A stretch of 64,000 nucleotides of DNA from Stropharia rugosoannulata (GCA_028532985.1 JANCIK010000011.1:2973750-3037749); one strand, 5' to 3'. Shown: positions 1 through 12,998, counted from the first letter of the stretch. Numbers and translations: made by a program. The notes: generated from the sequence alone by a model not told the origin.

Positions 1-277
1 GGTTGACTTTAGAAATACACCATCTTTAGAGCATGGTCTTGCTGACAATTGTAGTGGTTGGAATGTTCAATTAGTAATAGGTTACTTACTAGTATAACTT
101 CAGCAGAAACTTACCATTAAGGTGAGGGTGGTTAATCCGTGTGTGTTTAATGTGATCAGGAGGAGGGTCATGAGCAGGGTGCTTCGCTCTCTGGTGTCTC
201 TTGAGACCTGGGATAGAACGGCAGCTGAAGTTACAGATGGGACAATGAACAGGGGTGCCCTGCTCCTTGGGGGACAT
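1..277 (-). CDS. 5' end of KDZ/Plavaka-like transposase (cut by window edge)
   Basis: Two exons are visible: 277-115 and 41-1, joined across an intron with a GTAAGT donor (114) and a CAG acceptor (44-42). The N-terminus carries one C2H2 zinc finger, CPIC...H-x5-H, at about residues 12-34. It is followed by a His/Pro-rich stretch ending HPHLN, which splices in frame to ARPCSKDG. From memory, a C2H2 finger followed by an H-P-x-L-N-x-R-P-C motif is the usual start of Plavaka/KDZ-type DNA transposases of mushrooms. The catalytic part lies outside the window, so the element could be intact or dead. A cellular C2H2 zinc-finger protein is the alternative. Confidence 0.5.
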
Positions 278-1659
278 GAACTGAGGTGGAACACGACGAT
301 ATCGATGATACTAAGCAGTTATGGTATGAGCTTCAGAGCTGGTCGGCGGACTTGTATTCTGAACTTCGTTACTGTGGGGCTCCGTCGAAACATTCATAAA
401 TTTCAATGGAAGTTGGATCTTGGTTATATTTGGATACTACTAGGCTATAATGGCAATTCAACTACTACTTATAATTTGGCATCATTCTCCGAACGTCGGT
501 GTTGAGGTTTTCTGGTTTTCTGGTTCCTCCTTTTGGACCGTTCGATCCCACACAGGCGGTTTCTTGGTCTTTTGGATGCCGTGTTTCCAGAAACAGAATA
601 ACCGGGAAAAACCGACAAAACAAGTAAACTAAATGGTCAAATTACTGATGTTCACTTACAGTACATAGATCAAATGTGGAGCCTTAGTACAGCAGAGCTC
701 CTTAGACGTCATGATGGACACTCCTCCATGGTTATGTAGACAGAAATACCCACGAAATGACTGCCTCAAAATACAGATACAATCCAAGGCTATACGGTAC
801 AGTACATGAGGTATCGCTTTTCATCTGACAAAAAACATTCATCAACGTTCAACCTCATAAAAGGCACGGAGAACAATATTTTACTCTTCCTTGTTGACTA
901 AGGTACCCCTTCGACTTTAAAAAAACATGGCTTTGTCGTGCCTTCATTCTATCCCTTTACTGTTGTTCTCCGTAGTAACGCGCACTCACGTACCAACATC
1001 TGCAATACCGGGTCCAATTTGTCTCCGATTCGCCAGTCCGTCAATATGTGTAGTATCTGTGAGCCCTGTTTTTCCAACGTTCTTCTAAACATTAAATTAA
1101 GCTCAAACTACTACAAATCTTGAGTTTGCTCGCATGAGGGTAACATGAGGGCTGTATTTGAGTTGATTGATATTGGACATTTTTAACAAGTGGTGGGCAA
1201 TGTTGCTCGGGCCGAAATATGTTATGAGTGTTTGTATGTCAGAGCTGTGCAAAAGCTATGCAAATAAAAATACAAAAGCAGAGATGTGGTGTTGTACTCA
1301 TCTACCGTCGTCGCACGTAGTACAAGTATACTCCTATGCGCCTTCTCATACTCTGAGTCACCCGTCATCCTTATAAGAGCGGTACCGGCCCTCTTGCCTG
1401 CTTCTCCACGTCATGGCGCGTTATACACCATATACAGAGACAGTTCCCTTAAACGATCCCCCGTTCTACCCGCCCCCTCTCGGGGCAGCTGACGGAGGCC
1501 AGCCCGGCATGTACAGCGCATTCCCCGGCTATCGTGGCTCAGAAACCCAAAAGTAAGCTCTCCTCGCCATTCTCCTCGCGATTTCCCTTTTCTCCTTTCC
1601 TCGGCGTTATCTAGGCCACTTTGATGAGCGCTTGCTGACGATCTCTCGTCTCATCCACC
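278..1659. other. intergenic, no gene seen
   Basis: AT-rich up to about 1270, then pyrimidine-rich toward 1659 as expected for the promoter and 5' UTR of the DUF6699 gene. Short open frames here have no recognisable motif or splice continuation. Confidence 0.5.
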
Positions 1660-2886
1660 ATGTACTACTACAGCTCAACGACCTGGCCTGCGCCGCCTAC
1701 CCCATACCCCCCCTCCAGCCTTGCATGGCCAACGTCACCGCCTGCCAGCGCACCCGCCGCTTCATGGGGATACTATCCACCAGCTGGAACCCCGCTCTAC
1801 GGACCTTCGCAGCCATCTTGGGGCTCATATACCCCGGCAGGGACTGGATATCCCGCAGGGCCATTTTTCACGGGCCAACCACCTCCCTCGACACCATACG
1901 AGCCCACCGTGATGACTGCAAACCCGACGGGACACTGGTACGATCAGTCGATGCACCAAGGTGGCTACCACGTCGTCAAACACCGCAGGCGCAAGAACTC
2001 GCGCGCAGACTATTTCGACGATAGTGAGTGGGCGGATCTGGCGGATGATCGGTATCTGGGAGTGAAGCGTACGACATCGCAACAAGTCCCCCATCGCCGA
2101 GTCAGTCTGCACCGCTCGGCGTCATGGGGCGCAGGACCGAGTTCCGGATTTGGCTCGCATTACGTCGCGCCAGATATGTGGGACGAAAGTAATCTTTCGC
2201 GACGACCCAGGGACTGGCGGGCGGATTATGTGAGGGAGGGTCTTGCGGGGGAATTAAAGAGCATGCTCCCTACGGCCCTGCTGCCGGCTTCGGATGTACA
2301 CGGTGCGTAATCTAATCTTTTCTCAAACCATATGTTTCTCCGCAGCTGTCATCGTCCACACTATAACTGACTGCATCTTTGTTCAGAATGGAGGGACACG
2401 GAACGACGCGAAGTCCATCCACTCTTGCTGTACAAGCCTACCCAGCCCCCGGTCCAATTCGACCTCAGCGGGGCCTTCCCGCAACCCGTCCTCTTCCCCA
2501 CCCTTGATCGCTCACCTAATGACATCGATATGGCTCAACTCGCATTCCATCCGGCCGCGAACTCGATGCGGCTCACCCATCCGCGGTTGCCGTGGTACAT
2601 CGACATCCAGGCGCGGCATCCGAACGGGATCGTCATCTCGGACATCTTCGACGCGCTGCGGGCCAATCTCATGATGCCCATCCACGGCCGCCACTTCTGG
2701 AACGACGCTCTGACGGCGGGTGACCGGGCACACATCACCTCGGCGTTCCAGATCCGGTGTAGGGACCGGCCCGACCTGGTGCCGCAAGGCGTGCTGCGCG
2801 TCGACTTTTTGGGCGAGCGCTGTATTTTCCAGGGCCTCGCGCGCGGGGCGAAGGGGATGTGGGAGATCAAGACTACGCGGCCTTAA
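1660..2886 (+). CDS. DUF6699 domain protein
   Basis: Two exons (1660-2302 and 2387-2886) with an 84-nt intron (GTGCGT...CAG) give 380 residues. The N-terminal ~110 residues are low-complexity, rich in Pro, Ser, Tyr and Gly. A basic/charged linker follows (HRRRK near residue 110). The C-terminal ~145 residues form the DUF6699 domain, recognisable by PLLLYKP near its start, the ...HPRLPWYIDI... strand, V-I-S-D-I-F-D-A-L and a final RVDFL...F-x-G-L. The function of DUF6699 is unknown; it is expanded in Agaricomycetes. The splice preserves the frame exactly (phase 1), so the gene looks intact. A pyrimidine-rich leader precedes the ATG. Confidence 0.8.
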
Positions 2887-3397
2887 TCCACCGTCTCCTT
2901 CAACGCGCAACATCTCTCGCAATTTCTCCGTGTACACATAGAATCTGTCTCTCCACCTTGGTCTACCGTTCTCGCATCTGCATCACCTCGATTCTGGATA
3001 TCCTAGGTTTCTTGTCCCTCTCAATCACTCTCGCCCTCCATCTTGCATATTGGTCTCTGGATATTTCTTGTATAGTCTCTTTATTCATCCATAACAACTC
3101 TTGCTCTATCGTTATGTACAATAAACTAGGATCCTCATCGACTTGTATATATATACCCTTCACCTCGTTCATATGCGCATAATGTAAATGAATCCATTAT
3201 CGCTGATTAGCGTTTTAGAAATAAACGTGGGACGCGGATTGTTGCACATGATGCAGGGACGCATTTTGGACGCGGTCAGGCCTCACAGAATGTCATGCGT
3301 ACCCGGGTTAGTCAGTATAAATAGACATTGGTGAGTACGACTGCAGTTGAAGCGCTGACTTCTCATCTCCTTTCATAAGCGCCCAGATCATCAAAAC

Positions 3398-4669
3398 ATG
3401 CATCCTCTAGTATTGTGAGTCTATCAAGTTGTACCCCCTCCTGTGCTCTCTTCTGATCTCCATCGAGGCCATCAACAACGGACGATATCATCTTCGATAC
3501 GTTGCCGCCGGCAGCCCTGTACAGGTACGCGCGGGTCTGCAGGGCCTTCCGCGACGCCGTACAGGCCTACATCGGGCGTAACTTCACGATCCAGAAGGTT
3601 TTAGAGCGATACTTCTCCACTGACGAAATCAACGAGTTCCGGCGGCTACAGTACGACACGGGCATGGTCATCTCGGGGTCCACCGCCCTGCAGTTCTTCA
3701 CCCGCGAGCTGTACGCCGAGTCTGATCTCGATATCTATGTGGACCATAGGTATCGCGAGAATATTGCGTACTGGTTGCAGGAAATTGGGTATCAGTATGT
3801 CCCGCCTAGGAAGCACCGGAACGGTACCTTGGAGCAGGCGCTGGTCAGGTCGGAGCCGCAGCTGTGCCAGACACGGTATTGGGCGGCTAGGATCGTAGTT
3901 AACTTCGTGAAGAAGTCGCCGCAGAGGAACATTCAGTTAATTACTACAGACTTCTCGCCGCTCGATCTCGTGCTCAAGTTTCATTCAAGTGAGTTAGCCT
4001 ACCATAATCCAGGAGGACTTCGCTAAGTTGATATAATCTTCAACTTCGCCACTGTAACAGCTTGTGTCATGAATATTATCACGCACAACAAAGCGTACTG
4101 CTTGTTCCCTCGAGCTACGTTTGACAGTCGAAGGAAGCGCAGCCTCGTCAACATGACCTGCCAAAAATCTTCCGAGACCCAGGCGTGTTTAGAGAAATAT
4201 GCAAAAAGAGGATGGAAGATTCTGGACGTGGCCACCAGGCGCGACGTCGAGCGTTCGAATGACACTTTCGAGCCCGAACTGAGACATGTGGGCGACGGCA
4301 AGTGCTGGACGATACCTATCCTCCCTGATATGGGGTTCCCAGACAAAAACCCAGTCGAGAGCAATGCGTGGATGATGGAATTTGACCGCGCATTACGGCC
4401 AACTTTGTCCTTTGATTCATTAAGGCCCGAGAACGTCCTCAAGTTCGGATTTGTGCATCCTCCATCAGAGTCGTTAGCGGCTTCCATTGACGATATAATA
4501 ATCAAGGCCATGGAGGAGCGCCGCAAAGGGCGCTATACGTGAGTCCCCCTCCCCTCTAAAATTTATTAGTGATCTGGAGGCTAATTGCTGGTTTTGTAGA
4601 AGCAGTGAGAAATACGATAATTCTTACGCCACTTTGATCAAATGGTATATTGATCTTACCTTGGCCTGA
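3398..4669 (+). CDS. F-box-like protein with nucleotidyltransferase-like fold
   Basis: Four exons (3398-3414, 3468-3988, 4061-4538, 4600-4669) splice in frame to 361 residues. The first exon codes only five and two-thirds codons. Near the N-terminus IIFDTLPPAALYRYARVCRA resembles a degenerate F-box helix. ISGSTALQFF followed by ESDLDIYV (G-S-T... D-L-D) looks like the substrate loop and acidic pair of a minimal nucleotidyltransferase fold. FHSTCVMN spans the exon 2/3 junction and AYCLFP follows it, supporting that splice. The C-terminus (SSEKYDNSY...) depends on the last, 70-nt exon. The family is common and uncharacterised in Polyporales. Whether it is enzymatic or a ubiquitin-ligase adaptor cannot be told. 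Confidence 0.68.
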
Positions 4670-4759
4670 TTTGATCCATCCAAATACTATGTCAGTTTTG
4701 TCTCTTCTGTATTTTATTTACGTGGAAAAGAAGATGGTTCAGAGAAGCTTAGAGAACAA

Positions 4760-5266
4760 TTATGCTCTAACTAGATCGGACTCTTTTGTACTATCAAGCT
4801 CCTGCTCTGAAGCACAGTTAAAACTACCAGAATACGCAGGCCGAAGGACAGAAGCCCCAACAGTGGACATGTCCGTATTTTCCACAGCAAAATCAAGTCC
4901 AGAGACGGGAGCAAGACCAGAGCGGGCCGCATTGGTAGCCGAAAGCAGAGCGACGCGTGCCACCATTGACGTCGAGGCCACGCCCTGAGTATATTTAACG
5001 TGAACATAGGTCGCGCGTAGAGTATGAGAGACACATACGGTAGTAATTGGGAAGATGAAGAATATATAGTCACTCGTAGCGTCCAAAACCCAGACGTTGT
5101 TCTGTGTCTCTGGGATAACGGTTTCGATCGCATACCATATTGATATCACGGCATATGCTGCTGCAGACTGGATGAGATCAAAAATGTTTGAGTGAAGTTG
5201 ACGCTGAAATCCAACCAATAGTCTTACTGTTTCTCTTCCCGCTATTCTTCGTGATATTTGCTCCAT
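4760..5266 (-). pseudogene. truncated 7TM-family gene copy (of gene E)
   Basis: Residues from IQSAAAYAVISIWYAIET onward closely match the C-terminal third of the 7TM gene at 41062-42355, including GVASTSMVARVALL and the C-terminal STKESDLVR. The N-terminal exons and first five membrane segments are absent. The sequence before the match (about 5190-5266) is unrelated or rearranged: the residues between the last loop and IQSAAAY are shortened compared with gene E. The family's intron before GVAST is still present. This is a DNA-level partial duplicate; no full receptor can be made. Confidence 0.75.
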
Positions 5267-6146
5267 CTACATTAACCAGGAAACCGTCATATTTATTGCT
5301 CGATAAGTTATAAGTACATTAGGTGAATTCAAGTAGTCCAGCCACCGTTCATGTGGACAATAATAACTTGTTGGGAACATCTCCCGCCATGAAGACTATT
5401 TTTGTTCGTCACACATTTCAGTAGCGTATAGAGCTTGTACTGCCTTACTTGGTCCTTATACAGAAAATGTATGATGACCTTGAGCGCTGCAGATAATGCA
5501 TCACGATTTCGAGACTGATCATCCTTGTGTTCAAAAGGTACGAACTGATTGCCCGCTTTTTAAAGGCATACATCAGTGTAATCCCCCCGCCGGCTGCTAA
5601 AAGATTTGATACAACGTGGCGACGATCCTGGGTTGCCCTCATAGGAGATCAGTGAATGATTGTGAAGATTCTCTTAAACATCAAGCAAGGGGTGAGTGTG
5701 ATGTTTTTATAAATTTCTTAAAAACCTGCTTCGTACTCTGCACCGTACCAGTGACGTTGCAGTTTCCGGTGAGAGTCTTGATGATTACTGCCAGACCAAA
5801 GCTTGAAACAGAAGAGACAGAAGAGATCGCAGATATACAGTCCAGGTAAGCACGTATAAGCCTCGTCGCGCCTGCAGAGAGGTGACATGCAGGCAGACAG
5901 GATCGACCGATGCATAAGCCGGAAACTAGTATGCCCATAGCTTTCGTGCTGTAATAACCCATACATCCAAGTTAGGAGTGGAAGAGTATCGTAAACGTTT
6001 CTGCTCTGGGAGGTCAACTGGGGGAGCCGATTAGGTGAGGTAAGATTATCGTGTTTTACTTGATAGGAAGTTGCGATAGCGAACTACCTCGAAGTGCCTT
6101 CATAACTGTGAGCCATAACGCGGTTAAATGGAACTAATGAGCCCAT
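5267..6146. other. intergenic, no gene seen
   Basis: About 0.9 kb of AT-rich sequence between the 7TM fragment and the 3' end of LSM6. No motif, tRNA or clear repeat was recognised. Confidence 0.4.
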
Positions 6147-6510
6147 TCATAGCGGTTCTGCAGCAGATATATACAAGACTAGATCAAACGAGCTTAGTAT
6201 AGTGTATCAAACGGATCTAAGGACGCGCACCATTATTTCCTCGTACAAATGCATCTCCGTACTTATTCGTGACCATGCCATTCACGTACTCTTCCGTCTG
6301 CTCGAGAGCGATGTTCATGAACCCGTCAAGGCATGAAAGTACCCCTTGAACGTATGTGAGATCCACGCTTGTATTAAGTACACCAATCCGGTTACCTCGA
6401 TAGTCTACACCAGAGGTCAGGCGTACAGTTACGCGTTTTCCGACGACGCCCTTCAGGAAGTCGGTTGGAGATCCTGTATGTTGTTGTACCGGAGGGGGTG
6501 TTCCCTCCAT
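6147..6510 (-). CDS. LSM6: U6 snRNA-associated Sm-like protein LSm6
   Basis: Three exons (6510-6396, 6344-6231, 6178-6147) with introns of 51 and 52 nt give 86 residues, close to the usual ~80. The Sm1 motif is in DFLKGVVGKRVTVRLTSGVDYRG and LSCLDGFMN; Sm2 is in GDAFVRGNN-VLYI. Residues VLYISA are recovered only by splicing the last intron, whose donor follows RGNN; reading through gives a false GARP end. LSm6 is part of the nuclear LSm2-8 ring on U6 snRNA and of the cytoplasmic LSm1-7 decapping complex. The gene appears intact. Confidence 0.93.
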
Positions 6511-7567
6511 TTTACCAGAAGAGAGGTGGACAGATATTGTGGGCTAATGCAAGGTAATAACTGCCGTTGCGCGCTTTCTTTGGTTATTTACTTGGTTGTA
6601 TTTGTCTGTATCCTCATGCTCGCTACCAGCAGGATTATTCAAACCCCGCCAAGGGTCCTCGGAATCCTTTGCGACTCACCTCTGCAGGTAAATTCCTTAT
6701 GGCCAACTTAAAGCACTGTATAACGCCTGATATTATGATAGAGCTGTCTAATATCCTCAGCAACACATAAATGAAATAATATGAAATAAGTCCAGACTGA
6801 ACCGTGCCGAGCATGCCGTTTCACCTACTTCGGCATACCCACTGGCGGCGCGGAAACAACGACGAAACAACGACCACTGACGCTTTGCTGGCGACCTGCC
6901 CGCAACCACAACCAGCCTCCTCAGGACACTGAAAGTAGTACATATCGCTGACGTATGATATCTGGCGAGGGTTAGACCTTTGACACCAACTTTCGGGATC
7001 CCCTTGGTCTTCTTCCCTTGGTCTCGGCAGCTTGCATCACCAGGCACCTGGATCCTCCTCGGAAATGCCACCGTTTTGCCACCATCCGATTATTTGCAAC
7101 GCAACTTCAAAGTCTATGTTGCGTTTCCCTCATACATACACTCTCAGTCCGACCAGGTAGCAGAGAGTGCTTCTATTTGGCTATTTATGTTGCTCTGCTA
7201 GTATGTTCCGAGATATAAATACAAATTAGCTTTCTTCTGAATGCCGAACTCATTCAAGAGAACACCAACGATGACATCACCTCGATTTTATTCGCCTTGA
7301 AAATGTAAAAGGCGTAGATGAATGGCAAAGTGTACTTTGTGGAGTTCTTGAGCTTGTATTATTCCGTACTTTTGTCTACTGATATTCCTTGGCCCGTTTC
7401 ACCGACCGATAAGTATGTATTGATATAATGACAGATCCCTACCAGATGGTCGGTATTTTCCGCAGCAATGTAATCCGTCAGTCACATGGATGTGAGTTTC
7501 CCTCGCTCTCGCTCTTATCTCAACATAAAAGACGGGCAAGACCCAACAAGCTCTCTCATCCCAATCA
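6511..7567. other. intergenic, no gene seen
   Basis: Shared upstream region between LSM6 (minus strand) and the F-box-like gene at 7568 (plus strand). Nothing beyond AT-rich promoter-like sequence was recognised. Confidence 0.4.
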
Positions 7568-8677
7568 ATGACTGTCACCGTCCATCCTCGCCTACCTCCG
7601 GAGCTTTTTCGGCCCATTTTAGAGGGCGTCAATCACCATCGCCCGACGCTGTTCGCGCTATCACTATGTAGCCGATTCATGAAAGAAGAGGCAGAGCGCG
7701 AACTGTACGCTACGCTTGACGAGACCTGTGCAACCAATTCTTCACTTCATGTCGCCTTCCTATCCACGATCATCAACAACCACCACCTGGCCTCGCTCGT
7801 GCGCATCTATCATAGCATCAATATCGTCGAAGACAGAGAACGGCCGCTATGGGACTTATTGCGGGAAGCATTCCAGTACATGACCGGACTAAAAGAATTG
7901 TATTTCCGCTCGGTCGGTGGTTCTCCAGCTGGTGAGCTCCTGCTTGACGTACCATTCGCGCTTGAGCGCCTGCACTGGGCGAACCATTCAGAGGGCGATG
8001 CAATGTGGAAGGTTCTCGCGCAGCAAAGCAAGCTGAAGTACCTGTACATCGAACTGCGTGAAGGATCAGTGATACCACCATTCTGCGTTCCAGAACTGGA
8101 AGAACTGGCAGGAAACCGAATGACGCTGGAAGCCCTCCTCCCTGGGCGGCGAGTCCACAGCGTTATGTGGATACCCGTCCTGCAGGACACTTCTCATGGG
8201 AATGATCTCGCGATGAAGAAGGCCCTGCGGAACGTGGTTACGCTTTCGTATGGCGGATACTTCTCCCGGCCTCATTTTAGCCTCGTTGCCGATTACCTGC
8301 ACAATTTGGAGAGGTTGGAGCTGATAGGGCTGCTTTCAGAGGTACGCGGCTTACCTGGTCTCGTGTACACCACGTTCTGATTGGCACAGGAAATAACATT
8401 GGTAAAGGGTTTGAAGGCTCTCCGTGAGCTCGTGTTCTCGTTCAAATGGGGTAGCAGGTATCTTGCCATTCCTAACGATCTTGCAGTCCGAGGAAAGCTC
8501 GTTGAAGAGCTCTTCACCTGCTGCCAAGCGCTGCAGTGCATTGATATGGCATACGATTGGACGACTGTTGAGGAAATTTGGTATCAGAGATGGACACGTG
8601 GTAAACTGGGATCAAAACCGGACATCGTTTCGCTTACGCAAATAAAAAACGAGAAAATGTCAAAGACGTTGAAGTAG
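7568..8677 (+). CDS. F-box/LRR-like hypothetical protein
   Basis: Two exons (7568-8341 and 8390-8677) separated by a 48-nt intron (GTACGC...CAG) give 353 residues. The start LPPELFRPILEGV, then LFALSLCSRFMKEEAERELYATL, has the spacing of a mushroom F-box (LP-E-L/I...I...L..CS..F...A...LY). The rest has irregular leucine-rich stretches (YMTGLKELYFRS, LHNLERLELIGL, LKALRELVFSF) as in F-box/LRR substrate receptors. It would act as an SCF ubiquitin-ligase adaptor if the F-box works, which is inferred. It appears intact. Confidence 0.68.
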
Positions 8678-9662
8678 TCGCTTTGGTGGCATTAATCTGG
8701 CTCTGGATACCATGGGACTGTTGCTTCGTAACGCATTACTTTTTTTGAATGACCTGGAAACATATCAGCAGCATGTATTCCAACTGTAGAGCACATTAGC
8801 TCTGTGCAGGTGTCCACGATCACCGCAGAGTGGTTTATATAAGTCTGCCGAGAATACGATGTGAGCCCTTTCTGAACCCTAGAGCTCGGGCGCTTTTGGG
8901 CGCTATGGCTGCTCATCTTCTCGTCATCTAGTCGTCTGCCCAGTGCTTATTTCGTCTGAGGTGTCTACGGCACAATTAACGCGCCCACAACGTCCCATAC
9001 GTCTATACTCATTCAATCCATGTTAGTTTGGATCTGTTAGGCGGACAGTGTCCAGGTACGATGGTATGTTTGTAGAAATTAAAAGTGAAATGCCTTAAGG
9101 ATTTTGACCTGAATCACTATAGTGAATGGCACAGCTGGACATAAAAGCAGTGTGAACCGATGCCAAAGAATTTCTTGTAAAAATTATTTGAAGAAACTTG
9201 ATATCAATCAGCCAGGGCAAGCCAATGAAGAGAATACTTCGTGTTTGAGAAGTAGTTTTGTTTGACTGATACTGTGCTTCTCTTTGTATCTTGCAGGGAA
9301 TATATTCAAGAATATAATCGCTTTGCAGTGCTTCAATATAGAGACTATTTTTGGTTCGGGAAATTAGGAATACATACATACTCCACCGCATCAGGTTGCA
9401 GGTTGGCATATTGACAAGTTGATGGATTGTGGCCGTTTGCATACCCTATTTAAACACTGTGTTTTAGAGTACGGAACTTCAGCGCCAATTGAGTAGATGA
9501 GGCTATGGAAATGTGCGTGCCTTTCTACAGATATTCAATGAGAAGCTTAAACGCGATGCTGTTTGAGCGGCCAACCAGAAGGAGATATTCTCACATCCCA
9601 TTTGGGTATTTTATAAGGGTACAGCATACGGCGACGTAAACCAGAACCCTGCCATTTGACCC
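8678..9662. other. intergenic, no gene seen
   Basis: Between the F-box-like gene and 7TM gene A. AT-rich; the open frames here are short and have no recognisable motif. Confidence 0.4.
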
Positions 9663-11029
9663 ATGTCCAACTCTGACTCAACCGTTTTTCAACAGGAGAA
9701 TTCTTTGATCAATGCTACATTTGACGCTGCTTTATTCGATATTCTGCTGCTAGGTGAGACGGGACAACAGGGACTACCTGTAGTACTACGTTTTGTTGAT
9801 ACTTGTATTCAGGCCTCTACACAGCTGCGTTCTTCTGGGCAGTATACGTCTTTGGTAATACCTTTTAACAGATACCAGATGATATACTGAGCTATACAAC
9901 AGCAACCAGCAAAAAACAGAATGACTACCGTGTTGTTACCAATATCATAATCCTCTACCTCGGTAATATCGCGGTCGCAGGGGTTAATTGGTTTTTCGTT
10001 AGATCATTTCTGGGAACAGGCCCAATCATAGATGAAGATCTGTATCACTACGCTACCTCGCCGCCGACATGGATAATCATATTCCAAGACGCATACTCCT
10101 TAATTCTCCCAACCGTGGCCAACTCTTTATTCGTAAGTCCGCTGTGTTACTTCATGACTTTTCTGACTGTCATGTAGATGGGCCGATGTTATAGCTTATG
10201 GAACTTCTCACGGGCAGCTCTCGTTTTACCTTCACTTTTACTAGTCACACAGCTCAGTAGGTCTCTTTGTCGATCTATGTACAGAACAAACGCTGATCCT
10301 ATCGAAGTCCTGTTTTCCATCGAAATTCGGCTTGATGTACTTGCTTCTTTGAGTTCATCCTTATCCTTAGACCCCGCCACCGTGGATGTATACACGGCTG
10401 CCTTATGGACATCATTTGCATGCTCGTTAATCACAGGGTGTCTTATCTCATTCCGTCTACAATCTTTACCAAGAAAGCCGAACGCCAAGAGGTCGCCTTT
10501 TTCAACGTTCACGGATTTCTTCATACAGTCAGGTTTCATGTTATCTGTTGTGTTATTCATTTTTGCGACAATAAACAGTATGACAATCTCAGTGAAGACC
10601 TTCTCCAGTTATGTGCCAGTGGGTGATGCACTCCACTTTGCATTTTCTCTGTTCCCGGTTTTTTCTGTAAGCCTTCGAATACCCACTCCACGGTGTTTAT
10701 GCGTGCTGTAAAGCGGTTGACAGGGCATGGCACCTACACTTATGGTTGCCCATGTCATTCGTTTGGAGAATGCTGCAGCTCCAACGCTTGACTTGGCCAC
10801 ATTTCTTGCCGCAACAGGACAAGGCATTCCGCTCACCAATAGAAATGACACACAAAAGCCGCCGAATCACCCTGTTGTCCCTGCGATGTTGATGAACACC
10901 AACAACAGCAACGCTTTTAATCAGAGAGATGCCAAATTACAAGACGCACACGCTCCGACAGCCGGGGGTTTATATCCGCACCCTATGACAATGCCTGTTA
11001 CACAGATACAAGCTCTAGTACCTGCGTAA
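9663..11029 (+). CDS. seven-transmembrane protein, GxxPTLMVxxV family (gene A)
   Basis: Six exons (9663-9753, 9813-9854, 9903-10132, 10178-10256, 10308-10666, 10724-11029) splice in frame to 368 residues. Hydrophobic segments include FDILLLGLYTAAFFWAVYVF, VVTNIIILYLGNIAVAGV, LVLPSLLLVTQ, a TM segment around LWTSFACSLITGCLISF and one around FMLSVVLFIFATI. The last exon begins GMAPTLMVAHV, this family's signature (usually G-I-A-P-T-L-I-V-x-R-V), followed by a ~95-residue hydrophilic Asn/Pro-rich tail. I recognise it as a basidiomycete multi-membrane family of receptor-like topology, related in style to DUF6533/DUF6534 proteins, with no proven ligand. Exon 1 (91 nt), exon 2 (42 nt) and exon 4 (79 nt) equal those of gene B exactly, so the two are tandem duplicates. 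Confidence 0.75.
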
Positions 11030-11686
11030 TGAGTCACTCCCTTTTTTTACTCGCTCACTTTCTACGCCACATTTTCGTCCTCCTTAAATCGATCTATGGT
11101 ATTTAAATGGACTTCCTTTGCCATGTAACTAGTTCTGGTGCCCGTACTCTATATCTAATTAAAGGGGTACTCATTTTGCTTTGACACGACTCACTGGCGA
11201 GTGGTAAGATGAAGCTATTCAGGAGACATAGGAAACGGTCAAGTGACGGCATCTGATTTCCTGTCTTCCAAACATACGGATATGGTTTCTTACATTGAGG
11301 GATCTGGCTATAAATAGCACTACAAATTAATCCGAGCGTGCTTGTCATGAGCAGCTGCCTTTATTTGGTAAAAGACTCCCATGGTTTCTACGCCCCAGAC
11401 ATAGCTTGAAGGTCACTGGAGTAGGAATTTGCTGTCCAAATGATACACGAAGCATTTCATGATGATGAGATTCTCCAGGGGCTGTACTTAAGCACATCGA
11501 CTCCTGGGAAGGGCCAATGAGAGGGCGTAGATATACCCTTGTGACTGATCAGGCCTCTTCACAGCATTTATTTATGTGTAGTCATTTAATTTTGGATTAT
11601 TGGTTCTCGAATATAATGAATGAACACATGGTCTGGTGTTTGAAAGTCTGGAAAGGACGTTATCCCCACTCGCCCGAGTACTGGCA
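11030..11686. other. intergenic between tandem 7TM genes
   Basis: About 660 bp separating genes A and B in head-to-tail order. No other gene was seen. Confidence 0.4.
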
Positions 11687-12998
11687 ATGTCTGATCAGGG
11701 ATTCATAACTCCCCCGCAAGAAAATGGCATCATCAACGGAACATTCGATGCATCCATTTTCGACATTCTACTACTAGGTGAGACCCCTTCTTCACTCACA
11801 CCCTCAATCATCTTCTGAAGGAAGCGGAAGGGATATACTCTACGGTCTTCGTGCAGACTGTGTATATATTCGGTAAATGACAAAAGGGCCATAGTACATA
11901 GATCTACTCTAACTGAATTTTGACAGCAATTGCAAAGGATTGCAAGAAGGATCACCGGGTTTTCCTGGGTATTATCCTACTGTACCTCCTCAACGTCGGC
12001 GTGGCAGGCATCAACTGGTTCGTCACCAGGTCTTTCTCTCAATTTGCTGGGTCGTCTATGGACGATTTGTTCTTGTATGCATCTTTTGGGCCGAACTGGG
12101 GCGTCATTGCCGTTGACTTGCTTTCACTGTTCTTATCTACCATATCAAATGCGATCTTCGTGAGTCCTCTATCATGTAAGTCAATCGACGAGTTCCATGA
12201 CCTATACCAGATCTGGAGGTGTTATAACCTTTTCAATCAATCGCGCGTGGTAATATCACTACCTACTTTGTTACTGATAGCTCAAGCAGGTAATTAATTG
12301 TCTAAAATGGCGCAGACGTATACACATGCTAAGATCATGCACCAGCTCTGTTCGCAGCAGCTACTCACCTTGATATTCTGGACCAAGATAATGACTTGCA
12401 GCCTTTTGTCAATACCTCAATAGACCTTTCGGGGGCAGCAATTTGGACGACATTTGCGAGTATACTCGTTACATCCGTGTTAATCATATATCGCCTCCAC
12501 ACCATACCCCGGAAAAACAGAATTTATGGAGGTGTGATGAAAAACCTGCTCGACACTATCATTCAATCTGGTATTGTGCTCGCCATGACTGTACTAACAT
12601 TCGCAACAGTGAACTCAATATCAGAGGACCAGTCTGTCTCCCAATTTGTGGTGCTAAGTAACGCGACGAGTTTTATGGATACGATTTACCCCATCTTAGC
12701 TGTAAGTCCCGCGTGTTGTCTGTTACTTAAATCTCATATCCTACTCCTATTGCAGGGACTATTACCTACCATAATGTTCCATCACATCATCCGCACATCA
12801 AATAGAATTAAACCCACTTCTGGCAGTACGGGAGATCTGGAAGCTCAAGGCGGCGAAACCCTCATTCTTAACGAAAACCAACCAGCCCATAATCCAAGCG
12901 ATATCAACGCTGATAGTCGTAATGATGTGAAGGGCGCCTGTGGGATAGTGTACCTTCTTTCATGCCTGGTCTCCGGTATAATAGGAATTTTCGTTTAA
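11687..12998 (+). CDS. seven-transmembrane protein (gene B), tandem paralogue of A
   Basis: Six exons (11687-11777, 11831-11872, 11927-12159, 12211-12289, 12346-12701, 12756-12998) give 347 residues. Membrane segments include VFLGIILLYLLNVGVAGI, VISLPTLLLIAQA, a TM segment around IWTTFASILVTSVLIIY and one around IVLAMTVLTFATV. The family motif is present but changed: GLLPTIMFHHI in place of GxAPTLxVxRV. The start NGIINGTFDASIFDILLLG matches gene A's NSLINATFDAALFDILLLG. Unlike A, the C-terminus ends in an extra hydrophobic stretch (GIVYLLSCLVSGIIGIFV). The His-His in place of the usual Arg-Val suggests relaxed constraint or a changed role. Confidence 0.75.

Noticed and set aside
6217..6510. 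LSM6 as one continuous 97-residue frame ending GNNGARP
   Set aside because: That frame reads through one intron and stops in a second; splicing restores the conserved VLYI end.
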